A DNA stretch of 64,000 nt from Bradyrhizobium arachidis. Its GTDB lineage: Bacteria > Pseudomonadota > Alphaproteobacteria > Rhizobiales > Xanthobacteraceae. Below, in pieces: positions 42,866 to 50,428 of this stretch; the stretch's first letter is position 1; every line of letters begins with the position of its first letter. Location: contig NZ_CP077970.1 in NCBI RefSeq assembly GCF_024758505.1, positions 2,418,001 to 2,482,000 on the forward strand. Direction: 5' to 3'. Under the pieces are notes generated by a model that saw nothing but the letters and a program-made list of their open reading frames with translations, made no database searches and was not told the origin of the DNA. A program made the translations under genes and the position numbers.

Positions 42866-44512
42866 ATGGATAGATTTGACTACGTGATCGTCGGCGCCGG
42901 CTCGGCCGGCTGCGTGCTGACCTACCGGCTGAGCGAGGACCCGAATACGAGCGTCTGCGTGCTGGAAGCCGGCCCTAGCGACTGGCATCCCTACATCCAT
43001 CTGCCGGCGGGGTTCATCAAGACCTTCCACATGAAGAGCATCAACTGGGCCTACCAGCAGGAGGTCGGGCCCTGGACCGGCGGACGCAGCATCTACGCGC
43101 CACGCGGCAAGACGCTCGGCGGATCGTCCTCGATCAACGGCCACATCTACAATCGCGGCCAGAACCTCGACTTCGACACCTGGGCGCAGATGGGCAATCG
43201 CGGCTGGAGCTATGCCGACGTGTTGCCCTACTTCAAGCGGTTGGAGAAGCGGGTCGGTGAGGGCGAGGACACCTATCGCGGTCGCGACGGCAACCTCACC
43301 GTCACCACCATGGATTGGCGCGATCCGCTCTGCGAAGCCTTCATGGAAGGCGCGGTCTCGCTCGGCATTCCCCGCAACCCCGATTACAACGGCGCGAAGC
43401 AGGAGGGCGTCTCCTACTGCCAGCGCACCATCGAGAACGGCCTGCGCGTGTCGGGCTCGACCGCGTTCCTCAGACCAGCGATGAAGCGGCCGAACCTGCA
43501 TGTGCAGACGCATGCGCATGCGACCGAGATCATCTTCGAGGGCAAGCGTGCCGTCGGCGTGCGCTACATGAAGGGCGGCCGCAACGGCACGCCGGTGGAG
43601 GTCCGCGCCAACAAGGAAGTGATTTTGGCGGGCGGCACCTATAATTCGCCGCAGCTCCTGCAGCTTTCAGGCGTGGGCTCCCCGGACCTGCTCCAGACCC
43701 ACGGCATCGCGGTGCGTCACGCGCTCCCCGTGGGCGAGGGCCTTCAGGACCACTACGCGCCGCGCACCGTGGGGCGGGTGAAGAACATCAAGACCATCAA
43801 CGAGCTCAGGCGCGGCTTCTCGCTCTGGATCGAGGCGCTGAAATGGGCCACGCAGCGGCGCGGCCTGCTGTCGCTGTCGCCGACCATGGTCTATTGCTTC
43901 TGGTATTCCGGCGAGAGCCCCGACCGCTCCGACCTGCAGCTCACCTTCACGCCGGCCAGCTACAAGGAAGGCGTGCAGGGCCAGCTCGAGGACCAGCCCG
44001 GCATGACGGTTGCCTCCTGGCAGCAGCGCCCCGAAAGCCGCGGCTATGTCCGCATCCGCTCCAAGGATCCGTTCGCGCCGCCGATCATCCAGACCAACTA
44101 TCTCGACGCCGAGCTCGACCGCCGCGTCGTCGTCGGCGGCATGAAGCTCGCGCGACGCCTGCTCAAGTCCGCGCCGCTGTCGCCTTACTACGCCTACGAG
44201 GACTTCCCCGGCCCCGACGTCAACACCGACGACGAATTTTTGAAGGCCGTCACCGAGCGCGGCACCACGACCTTCCACCCGGGGTGCACCTGCCGCATGG
44301 GCCCGGTGGAATCCACCTGGGCGGTCGTGGACGACCAGCTTCGTGTCCATGGGATGGAAGGTTTGCGCGTCGTCGACGCCTCCGTCATGCCGCGCATGAT
44401 CTCGGCGAACCTGAACGCATCAGCGATGATGATCGCGGATCGCGCGTCGGATTTGATCCGCGGCAAGAAGCCGATGGAAGCGGCGAATGTGCCGGAAAGC
44501 GCGGTGGCATGA
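42866..44512 (+). CDS. GMC-family oxidoreductase (choline-dehydrogenase-like)
   Basis: A 548-residue FAD flavoprotein. The FAD site is DYVIVGAGSAGCVLTYRLSEDP, the GMC signature 1 is GKTLGGSSSINGHIYNRGQ, and signature 2 is GGTYNSPQLLQLSGVG. The C-terminal active-site block is FHPGCTCRMGP, with Asn present in the later ISANLNASAMM. Family members oxidise alcohols, including choline and sugars. Nothing distinguishes the substrate. It is 16 bp downstream of the GNAT gene and is followed by a palindromic element that may end transcription. Confidence 0.9.
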   Translation: MDRFDYVIVGAGSAGCVLTYRLSEDPNTSVCVLEAGPSDWHPYIHLPAGFIKTFHMKSINWAYQQEVGPWTGGRSIYAPRGKTLGGSSSINGHIYNRGQNLDFDTWAQMGNRGWSYADVLPYFKRLEKRVGEGEDTYRGRDGNLTVTTMDWRDPLCEAFMEGAVSLGIPRNPDYNGAKQEGVSYCQRTIENGLRVSGSTAFLRPAMKRPNLHVQTHAHATEIIFEGKRAVGVRYMKGGRNGTPVEVRANKEVILAGGTYNSPQLLQLSGVGSPDLLQTHGIAVRHALPVGEGLQDHYAPRTVGRVKNIKTINELRRGFSLWIEALKWATQRRGLLSLSPTMVYCFWYSGESPDRSDLQLTFTPASYKEGVQGQLEDQPGMTVASWQQRPESRGYVRIRSKDPFAPPIIQTNYLDAELDRRVVVGGMKLARRLLKSAPLSPYYAYEDFPGPDVNTDDEFLKAVTERGTTTFHPGCTCRMGPVESTWAVVDDQLRVHGMEGLRVVDASVMPRMISANLNASAMMIADRASDLIRGKKPMEAANVPESAVA

Positions 44513-44520
44513 GCGCTTCT

Positions 44521-44639
44521 TCGTAGGGTGGGTTAGCCCCGCGGCTGCGCGAAGCGCAGTCCGCTCGGCGTAACCCACCTCTTTGCTCTCCGCTTCTCGC
44601 AGAATTGGTGGGTTACGCTGACGCTAACCCACCCTACGA
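44521..44639. repeat. nested palindromic element
   Basis: Arms TCGTAGGGTGGGTTAGC (44521-44537) and its complement (44623-44639) are perfect over 17 bp. An inner pair, GCGTAACCCACC near 44568 and GGTGGGTTACGC near 44607, nests inside. It lies between convergent genes and matches a repeat type seen widely in related genomes (from memory). Confidence 0.75.
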
Positions 44640-44643
44640 TTCC

Positions 44644-45267
44644 TTACGGGATCATCGTCATCGGATCGAACTTGGTCTTGATGTCGTCGAGAACGGGCTC
44701 CGCCGTCTTGCCGGTCATCCCGGTCATGAGCTGCGGGAAGTACACGCCATAGGTATGGGCCGTCTTGCCCGTCTTTTCGTTCACGGTGTCGCTCTCACCG
44801 TGAACTACGTCCAGCATACATGGACCAACGGCCTCTTTACCCGCCGATTTGAACTTGTAGCTATAGGTCGTGGTCGAGACGTCCGTGCTGCCATCCCCAT
44901 AGACGGTCGAATGCGTGATGCTGTATTTGAGATCCGATCGACGATCGAACAGCCTTGGCATGCCTTCGACGGTGTACTTGATCTTTGAGGATTTGAACTT
45001 GCCGGCGTAGGCCGATGTGGTCTCGCCTGTGGCCAGGATGCCCGCAACGAAAACCCCCTTGGCGACAAACTTGCCGTCCAGGGTCTTGATCCAGACGACG
45101 GAATTCCCTGATTGGTCCCTGTAGACATGAGCGACGGACGAGTTGTCGCCGTCGTGATAGGTCAATTCCACCGGCGCCATCGTGTTCGCGATGGCGTCGC
45201 AGTCGACGGGCTCTGCGGCAGCAGCTGCGCTTGTCAGCAACGCCAGAGGCAAGACCACAAAACGCAT
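44644..45267 (-). CDS. exported hypothetical protein
   Basis: A 207-residue protein with a signal peptide (FVVLPLALLTSAAAAAEP). The mature part is beta-rich (VELTYHDGDNSSVAHVYRD, SGNSVVWIKTLDGKFVAK, KYSITHSTVYGDGSTDVSTTTYSYKFK) with Cys in DCDAIAN and GPCMLD that could pair. It shows no enzyme motif and I do not recognise the family. GAGAGATC precedes the ATG. It is followed by a palindromic element, and the neighbour at 45337 is on the same strand, 69 bp upstream. Confidence 0.65.
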   Translation of the reverse strand: MRFVVLPLALLTSAAAAAEPVDCDAIANTMAPVELTYHDGDNSSVAHVYRDQSGNSVVWIKTLDGKFVAKGVFVAGILATGETTSAYAGKFKSSKIKYTVEGMPRLFDRRSDLKYSITHSTVYGDGSTDVSTTTYSYKFKSAGKEAVGPCMLDVVHGESDTVNEKTGKTAHTYGVYFPQLMTGMTGKTAEPVLDDIKTKFDPMTMIP

Positions 45268-45336
45268 CGTTGATCTCTCGAAATGAAAACAGGCAAGTCC
45301 TATCGATTTGCATTCGCTGACGTCAACGGTTCAGCC

Positions 45337-45990
45337 TTATCTGAGCCGATCGAGCTCGTCCGCTGCATCCGGCCCGGCCTGGTGATCGCCGGGTTTGCTG
45401 ACCTTGTCGAACACATCCAGCCGCCCAAGCGCGGCGTAGCCCTTGTAGATGTCGTCGAACACGGCCTTGCCGTCCCGCACATGCCGCTCCCAGGCTGGCG
45501 CATCGACGGCCGCGTCCAGGAAGTGCGAATGATCATCCGCGCCGAGACCCATGACGGCAACCGTGCGGTCACCATTGGCCCAGAGATGGTTGTGCACCAG
45601 GGCAAATCCCGACTCGCGATCTCGCATGTAGCCGGCGAGGCCGCGTGCGACGACAAAGAAGAGCACGAGGTCGTTGAGGTTCTCGGAGAAGGTCAGCGTT
45701 CCGAAGGTGAAGCGCTGGGTGGCTTCGTCGTATGTGCAGCGGCCGAGCGCAGGTGCTTCGGAAAACGCCAGCACTTTTCGCACCGTGTGCCGATAGGAGG
45801 CGCCGAGCCATTCATCGACCCGGGCGAGCAGGTTTGGAAGATCGGCAGTCCAGGAAAAGCCGTACCATTGGCCACCGATCCGGGGCCAGTCCTTCCATTG
45901 CGCCGCCGACCTCGGCCGCGCGTCGAGATAACGGATCAGCGCGCCCCGCTCGATCGTCACCTGCGCAAGCGCTGCGAACGGCTCAGACAT
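45337..45990 (-). CDS. conserved hypothetical protein
   Basis: A 217-residue soluble protein with no signal peptide. Trp- and Asp-rich blocks stand out: SAAQWKDWPRIGGQWYGFSWTADLP, LVHNHLWANGDRTVAVMGLGADDHSHFLD and RHVRDGKAVFDDIYKGYAALGRLD. The last could be a helical end domain. I know no function. Its codon use matches its neighbours. It begins about 130 bp from a REP-like palindrome and lies on the same strand as the exported hypothetical gene. Confidence 0.6.
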   Translation of the reverse strand: MSEPFAALAQVTIERGALIRYLDARPRSAAQWKDWPRIGGQWYGFSWTADLPNLLARVDEWLGASYRHTVRKVLAFSEAPALGRCTYDEATQRFTFGTLTFSENLNDLVLFFVVARGLAGYMRDRESGFALVHNHLWANGDRTVAVMGLGADDHSHFLDAAVDAPAWERHVRDGKAVFDDIYKGYAALGRLDVFDKVSKPGDHQAGPDAADELDRLR

Positions 45991-46121
45991 CGGCTCCCTC
46001 GGATGGCGGCCGCTCGTACAGGGATCAGCCGGCTCTGCGGTAGTCGCGGGCGCCAGCGCATCGGTTCATGCATCTGTTGTTCGAAGTGCAAGCTAGGAGC
46101 TCCGTCGTCACGCCTTGCTCC

Positions 46122-46201
46122 GTCATTGCGAGCGCAGCGAAGCAATCCAGAATCTCACCCGGGCAACAGTCTGGATTGCTTCGCTGCGCTCGCAATGACG
46201 G
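46122..46201. repeat. palindromic REP-like element, longer version
   Basis: Perfect 31-bp arms, CGTCATTGCGAGCGCAGCGA and onward at 46122-46152 and the complement at 46171-46201, surround an 18-bp spacer. It is the same family as 42158-42237, with GCAGCGAAGC replacing GAAGCGAAGC. Confidence 0.82.
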
Positions 46202-46204
46202 GTG

Positions 46205-46367
46205 GAGAGAGCAGGCAATGCTCTCGTGCCCCGGATGCAGCGCAGCGCTCCTTCAGCGGTGCGCTGCCGAGCCGGGGCCCATGTTGCAGCGATGCAATGT
46301 GTGGCCTCTGGGTCCCGGCTCTGCGCAGCAACGCTATGCGTTGCTGGGCGTCCGGGACACGAGAGCC
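46205..46367. repeat. second palindromic repeat block
   Basis: This region contains CCCCGGATGCAGCGCAGCGC, a mid-part GGTGCGCTGCCGAGCCGGGG, then GGGTCCCGGCTCTGCGCAGC and GCGTCCGGGACACGAGAG near the end. Several inverted pairs are evident (GCCGGGGCCC, GGGTCCCGGC). It resembles another dispersed Bradyrhizobium intergenic element, from memory. No gene is seen. Confidence 0.5.
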
Positions 46368-47210
46368 TCAGACTTCCCTCCGGCTCAAAAACGCCAGCCG
46401 TTCGAACAGATGCACGTCCTGCTCGTTCTTCAGGAGCGCACCGTGCAGCGGCGGGATCAGCTTGCGCGGGTCGCGCTCGCGCAGTTGCTCCGGGGTCATC
46501 TCCTCGTTGAGGAGGAGCTTCAGCCAGTCGAGCAGTTCGGAGGTGGACGGCTTCTTCTTCAGGCCGGGCACCTCGCGCACCTCGAAGAAGATGCGCAGCG
46601 CCTCTTCGACCAGGCGCTTCTTGATGCCGGGGAAGTGCACGTCGACGATCCGGCCCATGGTCTCGGCGTCGGGGAACTTGATGTAGTGGAAGAAGCAGCG
46701 GCGCAGGAAGGCGTCCGGCAGCTCCTTCTCGTTGTTGGAGGTGATCATCATGATCGGGCGCTGCTTCGCCTTGATGGTCTCACCGGTCTCGTAGACATGG
46801 AATTCCATGCGGTCGAGCTCGAGCAACAGGTCGTTCGGGAATTCGATGTCGGCCTTGTCGATCTCGTCGATCAGCAGCACCGGGCGCTGCTCGGCGGTGA
46901 AGGCGTCCCACAGCTTGCCGCGCTTGATGTAGTTCTTGATGTCGGACACCCGCGCATCGCCGAGCTGGCTGTCGCGCAGACGCGACACGGCGTCATATTC
47001 GTAGAGGCCCTGCTGCGCCTTGGTGGTGGACTTGATGTGCCAGGTCAGCAGCGGCGCGTTCAGTGCCTTGGCCACTTCCTCCGCCAGCACCGTCTTGCCC
47101 GTGCCGGGCTCGCCCTTCACCAGGAGCGGGCGCTCGAGCACGATCGAGGCATTGACGGCGACCTTGAGGTCGTCGGTCGCAACATAGTCCTTGGTGCCGG
47201 TAAACTTCAT
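46368..47210 (-). CDS. MoxR-family AAA ATPase
   Basis: A 280-residue AAA+ ATPase. Walker A is GEPGTGKT (residues 33-40 in LLVKGEPGTGKTVLAEEVAKAL), Walker B is VLLIDEIDKAD, followed by SNNEKELPDAFLRRCFFHYI with sensor-1 and arginine-finger-like residues. The C-terminal lid contains PGLKKKPSTSELLDWLKLLL. MoxR proteins act as chaperones that load cofactors or assemble complexes and pair with VWA-domain proteins. A VWA gene lies divergently at 47696, separated by a small membrane-protein gene, so the pair is functionally likely. Confidence 0.9.
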   Translation of the reverse strand: MKFTGTKDYVATDDLKVAVNASIVLERPLLVKGEPGTGKTVLAEEVAKALNAPLLTWHIKSTTKAQQGLYEYDAVSRLRDSQLGDARVSDIKNYIKRGKLWDAFTAEQRPVLLIDEIDKADIEFPNDLLLELDRMEFHVYETGETIKAKQRPIMMITSNNEKELPDAFLRRCFFHYIKFPDAETMGRIVDVHFPGIKKRLVEEALRIFFEVREVPGLKKKPSTSELLDWLKLLLNEEMTPEQLRERDPRKLIPPLHGALLKNEQDVHLFERLAFLSRREV

Positions 47211-47284
47211 CGCACGTCCTTGTTGGTCATCTTGCTTGTTTTTTCCTTGGGCGAGGCGAAGCGCGCCTCAGCCGAAACATGGAA

Positions 47285-47307
47285 ACGGCCGCTCAAGCTG
47301 CGGCCGT
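47285..47307 (-). terminator. probable intrinsic terminator hairpin of the GlsB/YeaQ gene
   Basis: ACGGCCGC and GCGGCCGT form a perfect 8-bp stem with a 7-base loop. On the minus strand it follows the stop at 47328 and is followed by a short TTTCC stretch, which is weak as a U-tract. Confidence 0.45.
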
Positions 47308-47327
47308 CATGGATCAGGTCCAGGCTG

Positions 47328-47573
47328 TTAGGCCCGTTTTATCAGCGAAAGCACGACCAGCACAATGACCGCGCCGATGGTCCCGTTGATGATGTCACGG
47401 AACGTGCCGCTGCCGAGGCTGATGCCCAGTTGCGGCAACAGCCAGCTCGCGACCAGCGCGCCGATGATGCCGATCACGATGTTGCCGATCAGGCCAAATC
47501 CCGCGCCGCGGACAATTTGGCCGGCAAGCCAGCCAGCGATCGCGCCGATAACGAGTGCTGCAATAATCCCCAT
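47328..47573 (-). CDS. GlsB/YeaQ/YmgE-family small membrane protein
   Basis: An 81-residue protein with three hydrophobic helices; I start at the ATG at 47573 behind GGAGGGGG. It shows the family pattern GIIAALVIGAIAGWLAGQIVRG..GLIGNIVIGIIGALVASWLL followed by GTFRDIINGTIGAVIVL. YeaQ/GlsB proteins are stress-related small inner-membrane proteins of unclear biochemical role. It sits between MoxR (minus) and VWA (plus) and is not obviously part of that module. Confidence 0.85.
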   Translation of the reverse strand: MGIIAALVIGAIAGWLAGQIVRGAGFGLIGNIVIGIIGALVASWLLPQLGISLGSGTFRDIINGTIGAVIVLVVLSLIKRA

Positions 47574-47695
47574 GGAAACCCCCTCCAGAAACGGTACAGG
47601 CGGGCGCAATTCTAGAGGAAAAACCCTCCCGGTCTAGGCCTCGGCCGGGCCCTCCGGCCCTTGACGAAGGCCACCCGAAAGGCAATCTGTCACCC

Positions 47696-48871
47696 ATGTT
47701 CCTGCAATTCTTCACCTCATTGCGCGATGCGCAGGTCCCCGTGACGCTGCGCGAATACCTCACGCTGATGGAGGCGCTCGACGCCGACCTCGCGGACTAC
47801 ACGGTCGAGAATTTCTACTATCTGTCGCGCGCCTCGCTCGTGAAGGACGAGCGCAACCTCGACAAGTTCGACCGTGTCTTCGGCACCGTGTTCAAGGGGC
47901 TGGAAAGCCTGCTCGACGCCATGGAGAAGGCGGAAATTCCGGCGGAGTGGCTGAAGAAGCTCGCCGAAAAATACCTCACCGAGGAGGAGAAGAAGCAGAT
48001 CGAGGCCATGGGCTGGGACAAGCTCATGGAGACCTTGAAGAAGCGTCTCGAGGAGCAGAAGGGCCGGCACCAGGGCGGCAGCAAGTGGATCGGCACGGCG
48101 GGCACGTCGCCGTTCGGCGCCCATGGCTACAATCCCGAAGGCGTGCGCATCGGCCAGGAGAAGAACCGCAACAACCGCGCCGTGAAGGTGTGGGACAAGC
48201 GCGAGTTCAAGGACCTCGACGGCAATGTCGAGCTTGGCATCCGCAACATCAAGGTGGCGCTGCGGCGCCTGCGTAAATTCGCCCGCACCGGCGCGCCGGA
48301 CGAGCTCGATCTCGACAATACGATCCGCGAGACCGCCAACCACGGCTATCTCGACGTGGTCATGCGCCCCGAGCGGCGCAACGCGGTCAAGCTCTTGGTG
48401 TTCTTCGACATCGGCGGCTCGATGGATTCGCATATCGAGCAGGTCGAGGAGCTGTTCTCGGCGGCGAAGAGCGAATTCAAGCACATGGAATATTTCTACT
48501 TCCACAATTGCCTTTACGAGGGCGTGTGGAAGCAGAACAAGCGGCGCTTCACCGACCGCACGCCGACCTGGGACGTGCTGCATAAATATCCACACGACTA
48601 CAAGGTCGTGTTCGTCGGTGACGCCTCGATGAGCCCTTACGAGATCATGGTGCCGGGTGGCTCGGTCGAGCATGTCAACGAGGAGCCGGGCTCGGTCTGG
48701 CTCGATCGCATCATTCGCACCTATCCGCATTCGGTGTGGCTCAATCCGGTGCAGCAGAAGCACTGGGATTATTCGGAATCGACCACCATCATCCGCCGCA
48801 TCTTTGCCAACCGCATGTTCCCGATCACCATCGAGGGGCTGGAAGGCGCGATGAAGGAATTGACGCACTAG
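47696..48871 (+). CDS. VWA-domain protein (CoxE-like), MoxR partner
   Basis: A 391-residue soluble protein. The N-terminal 200 residues are helical and Lys/Glu-rich (CoxE-like: EIPAEWLKKLAEKYLTEEEKKQIEAMG). The VWA domain begins near residue 228 with VKLLVFFDIGGSMDSH. The MIDAS motif reads DIGGS instead of DxSxS, so metal binding may be altered. Later elements are YFHNCLYEGVW and VFVGDASMSPYEI. CoxE-type proteins cooperate with MoxR ATPases in maturing Mo-containing or other complexes. Its ATPase partner is probably the divergent MoxR gene at 46368. Confidence 0.88.
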   Translation: MFLQFFTSLRDAQVPVTLREYLTLMEALDADLADYTVENFYYLSRASLVKDERNLDKFDRVFGTVFKGLESLLDAMEKAEIPAEWLKKLAEKYLTEEEKKQIEAMGWDKLMETLKKRLEEQKGRHQGGSKWIGTAGTSPFGAHGYNPEGVRIGQEKNRNNRAVKVWDKREFKDLDGNVELGIRNIKVALRRLRKFARTGAPDELDLDNTIRETANHGYLDVVMRPERRNAVKLLVFFDIGGSMDSHIEQVEELFSAAKSEFKHMEYFYFHNCLYEGVWKQNKRRFTDRTPTWDVLHKYPHDYKVVFVGDASMSPYEIMVPGGSVEHVNEEPGSVWLDRIIRTYPHSVWLNPVQQKHWDYSESTTIIRRIFANRMFPITIEGLEGAMKELTH

Positions 48872-48881
48872 CACCCCCACG

Positions 48882-48984
48882 TCGTCATTCCGGGGCGCGA
48901 CGAAGTCGCGAACCGGGAATCTCGGGATGGCGTGTGAGGATCGAGATTCCGGGCTCGATGCTGCGCATCGCCCCGGAATGACGA
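48882..48984. repeat. palindromic intergenic element
   Basis: TCGTCATTCCGGGGCG (48882-48897) is complemented by CGCCCCGGAATGACGA (48969-48984), with shorter inverted pairs such as CGGGAATCTCG and CGAGATTCCGG inside. This common repeat type occupies most of the gap between the VWA and rhodanese genes. Confidence 0.75.
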
Positions 48985-49003
48985 AAGAGAAGGGAGAAAC
49001 AAC

Positions 49004-49417
49004 ATGCCCCAAAACATCACCCGCGGCATCAAGGCGCTGATCGACGAGGCCAACGCCGAGATCGAAACCCTGTCCGCTTCGCAGGCCATCGAGATCGCCA
49101 AGAACGGCGACGTCGTCATCGTCGATATCCGCGATCCCAGAGAGATCGAGCGAGACGGCCGCATCCCCGGCGCGTTTGCCTGCACGCGCGGCATGCTCGA
49201 ATTCTGGATCGATCCGCAGAGCCCCTACGCAAAGCCGATCTTCCAGGAAGACAAGAAGTTCGTCTTCCACTGCGCCGGTGGCCTGCGCTCCGCGCTCGCT
49301 GCCAAGACCGCGCAGGACATGGGCCTGAAGCCCGTTGCCCACATCGCCGGCGGCTACGCCGCCTGGCGCGATGCCGGCGGCGCGACCGAGAAATGGGAGC
49401 CGAAGACGAAGGGGTGA
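49004..49417 (+). CDS. single-domain rhodanese-like sulfurtransferase
   Basis: A 137-residue protein with one rhodanese domain. VIVDIRDPREIERDGRIPGAF is the first strand and loop, and the catalytic Cys lies in FHCAGGLRSALAAKTAQD, a CxxGxRS-type active loop. HIAGGYAAWRDAGG closes the domain. Such proteins transfer persulfide sulfur or detoxify cyanide; the acceptor here is unknown. The MPST-like gene follows 142 bp downstream after a palindromic element, so the two may act together or simply be neighbours. Confidence 0.9.
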   Translation: MPQNITRGIKALIDEANAEIETLSASQAIEIAKNGDVVIVDIRDPREIERDGRIPGAFACTRGMLEFWIDPQSPYAKPIFQEDKKFVFHCAGGLRSALAAKTAQDMGLKPVAHIAGGYAAWRDAGGATEKWEPKTKG

Positions 49418-49444
49418 GTTGGGCGCCCTGCGTACCACACGCTC

Positions 49445-49530
49445 CGTCATGCCCGGGCTTGTCCCGGGCATCCACGTCGAGCCGCATCGGCGGAGGCGCG
49501 TGGATGGCCGGGACAAGCCCGGCCATGACG
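49445..49530. repeat. palindromic intergenic element
   Basis: CGTCATGCCCGGGCTTGTCC and onward to CCACG (49445-49476) is nearly complemented by CGTGGATGGCCGGGACAAGC and onward to ATGACG (49499-49530), the arms being about 32 bp. The right arm resembles the solo arm at 4162-4190. Confidence 0.75.
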
Positions 49531-49558
49531 ACCGTAACAATTGCCGGAGACTGCTTCC

Positions 49559-50419
49559 ATGACTGAGACCCCCACCGATCCTCTCGTCTCCACCGAATGG
49601 CTCGCCGCGCATATCAACGACGCCAACGTGAAGGTCGTCGATGCCAGCTTCAAGCTGCCGGGCGTGCTGCCGCTGCCGAAAGATGACTACCTCGCCGCGC
49701 ATCTGCCGGGCGCGGTGTTCTTCGACGTCGATGCGGTCTCTGATCACACCAATCCGCTGCCGCATATGTTCCCAAGCGCAGAGCAGTTCGGCCGCGACGT
49801 TGGCAATCTCGGCATCGGCAATGCCGACACCGTGGTGCTCTATGATGCCGGCGGCTGGGTCGCGGCTCCGCGCGCCTGGTGGATGTTCTTGTCCTACGGC
49901 CACCCTAATGTGCGCATCCTCGACGGCGGCCTGAAGAAGTGGCGCGCCGAAGGACGGTCGATCGAGAGCGGTGAGGTCAAGCCAAGGCCTGCGAGCTTCA
50001 AGGCGAGCTACGACGCAAAGCGCGTGCGCAGCATCGAGCAGATGATCGCCAACGTCGAAAGCCGTGCCGAGCAGGTCATCGACGCGCGCGCCGCCGAACG
50101 TTTTGAGGGGCGCGCGCCGGAGCCGCGGGCGGGTATCCGCTCAGGTCATATCCCCGGCGCCCGCAACGTGCCCTACAATCTGCTGTTCGATGCCGCGACC
50201 GGCACGATGAGGCCGCTCGAGGATCTGCGCGCCGCCTTCGCTGGCGCCGGCGTCAAGCTCGATGCGCCGATCGTGACGAGCTGCGGCTCCGGCGTCTCGG
50301 CCGGCGTGCTGACGCTAGCGCTTTACCGGTTAGGAGTGACCGACACTGCGCTCTATGACGGCTCGTGGTCGGAATGGGGGCAGGCGAGCGGTCCGCCGAT
50401 CGCGACGGGACCGGCCTGA
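49559..50419 (+). CDS. sseA: 3-mercaptopyruvate sulfurtransferase / two-domain rhodanese
   Basis: A 286-residue two-domain sulfurtransferase; I start at the ATG at 49559 behind GGAGA. The N-terminal rhodanese domain has LVSTEWLAAHINDANVKVVDASFKLPG and VVLYDAGGWVAAPRAWWMFLSYGHPNVRILDGG. The C-terminal domain has RSGHIPGARNVPYN and the catalytic loop SCGSGVSAGVLTLAL, where Cys lies in CGSGV as in 3-mercaptopyruvate sulfurtransferases (as opposed to CRxGxT in thiosulfate enzymes). It moves sulfur from 3-mercaptopyruvate to acceptors. It converges with the Ala/Glu-rich membrane protein gene, with 9 bp between. Confidence 0.88.
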   Translation: MTETPTDPLVSTEWLAAHINDANVKVVDASFKLPGVLPLPKDDYLAAHLPGAVFFDVDAVSDHTNPLPHMFPSAEQFGRDVGNLGIGNADTVVLYDAGGWVAAPRAWWMFLSYGHPNVRILDGGLKKWRAEGRSIESGEVKPRPASFKASYDAKRVRSIEQMIANVESRAEQVIDARAAERFEGRAPEPRAGIRSGHIPGARNVPYNLLFDAATGTMRPLEDLRAAFAGAGVKLDAPIVTSCGSGVSAGVLTLALYRLGVTDTALYDGSWSEWGQASGPPIATGPA

Positions 50420-50428
50420 TCGATCGTC

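Noticed and set aside
42158..46201. Insertion sequence ends
   Set aside because: The palindromes enclose no transposase and have no visible target duplications, so they are reported only as repeats.
47717..49903. A 728-codon open frame on the minus strand across two genes and a repeat
   Set aside because: It runs antisense through the VWA, rhodanese and repeat region and has no domain.
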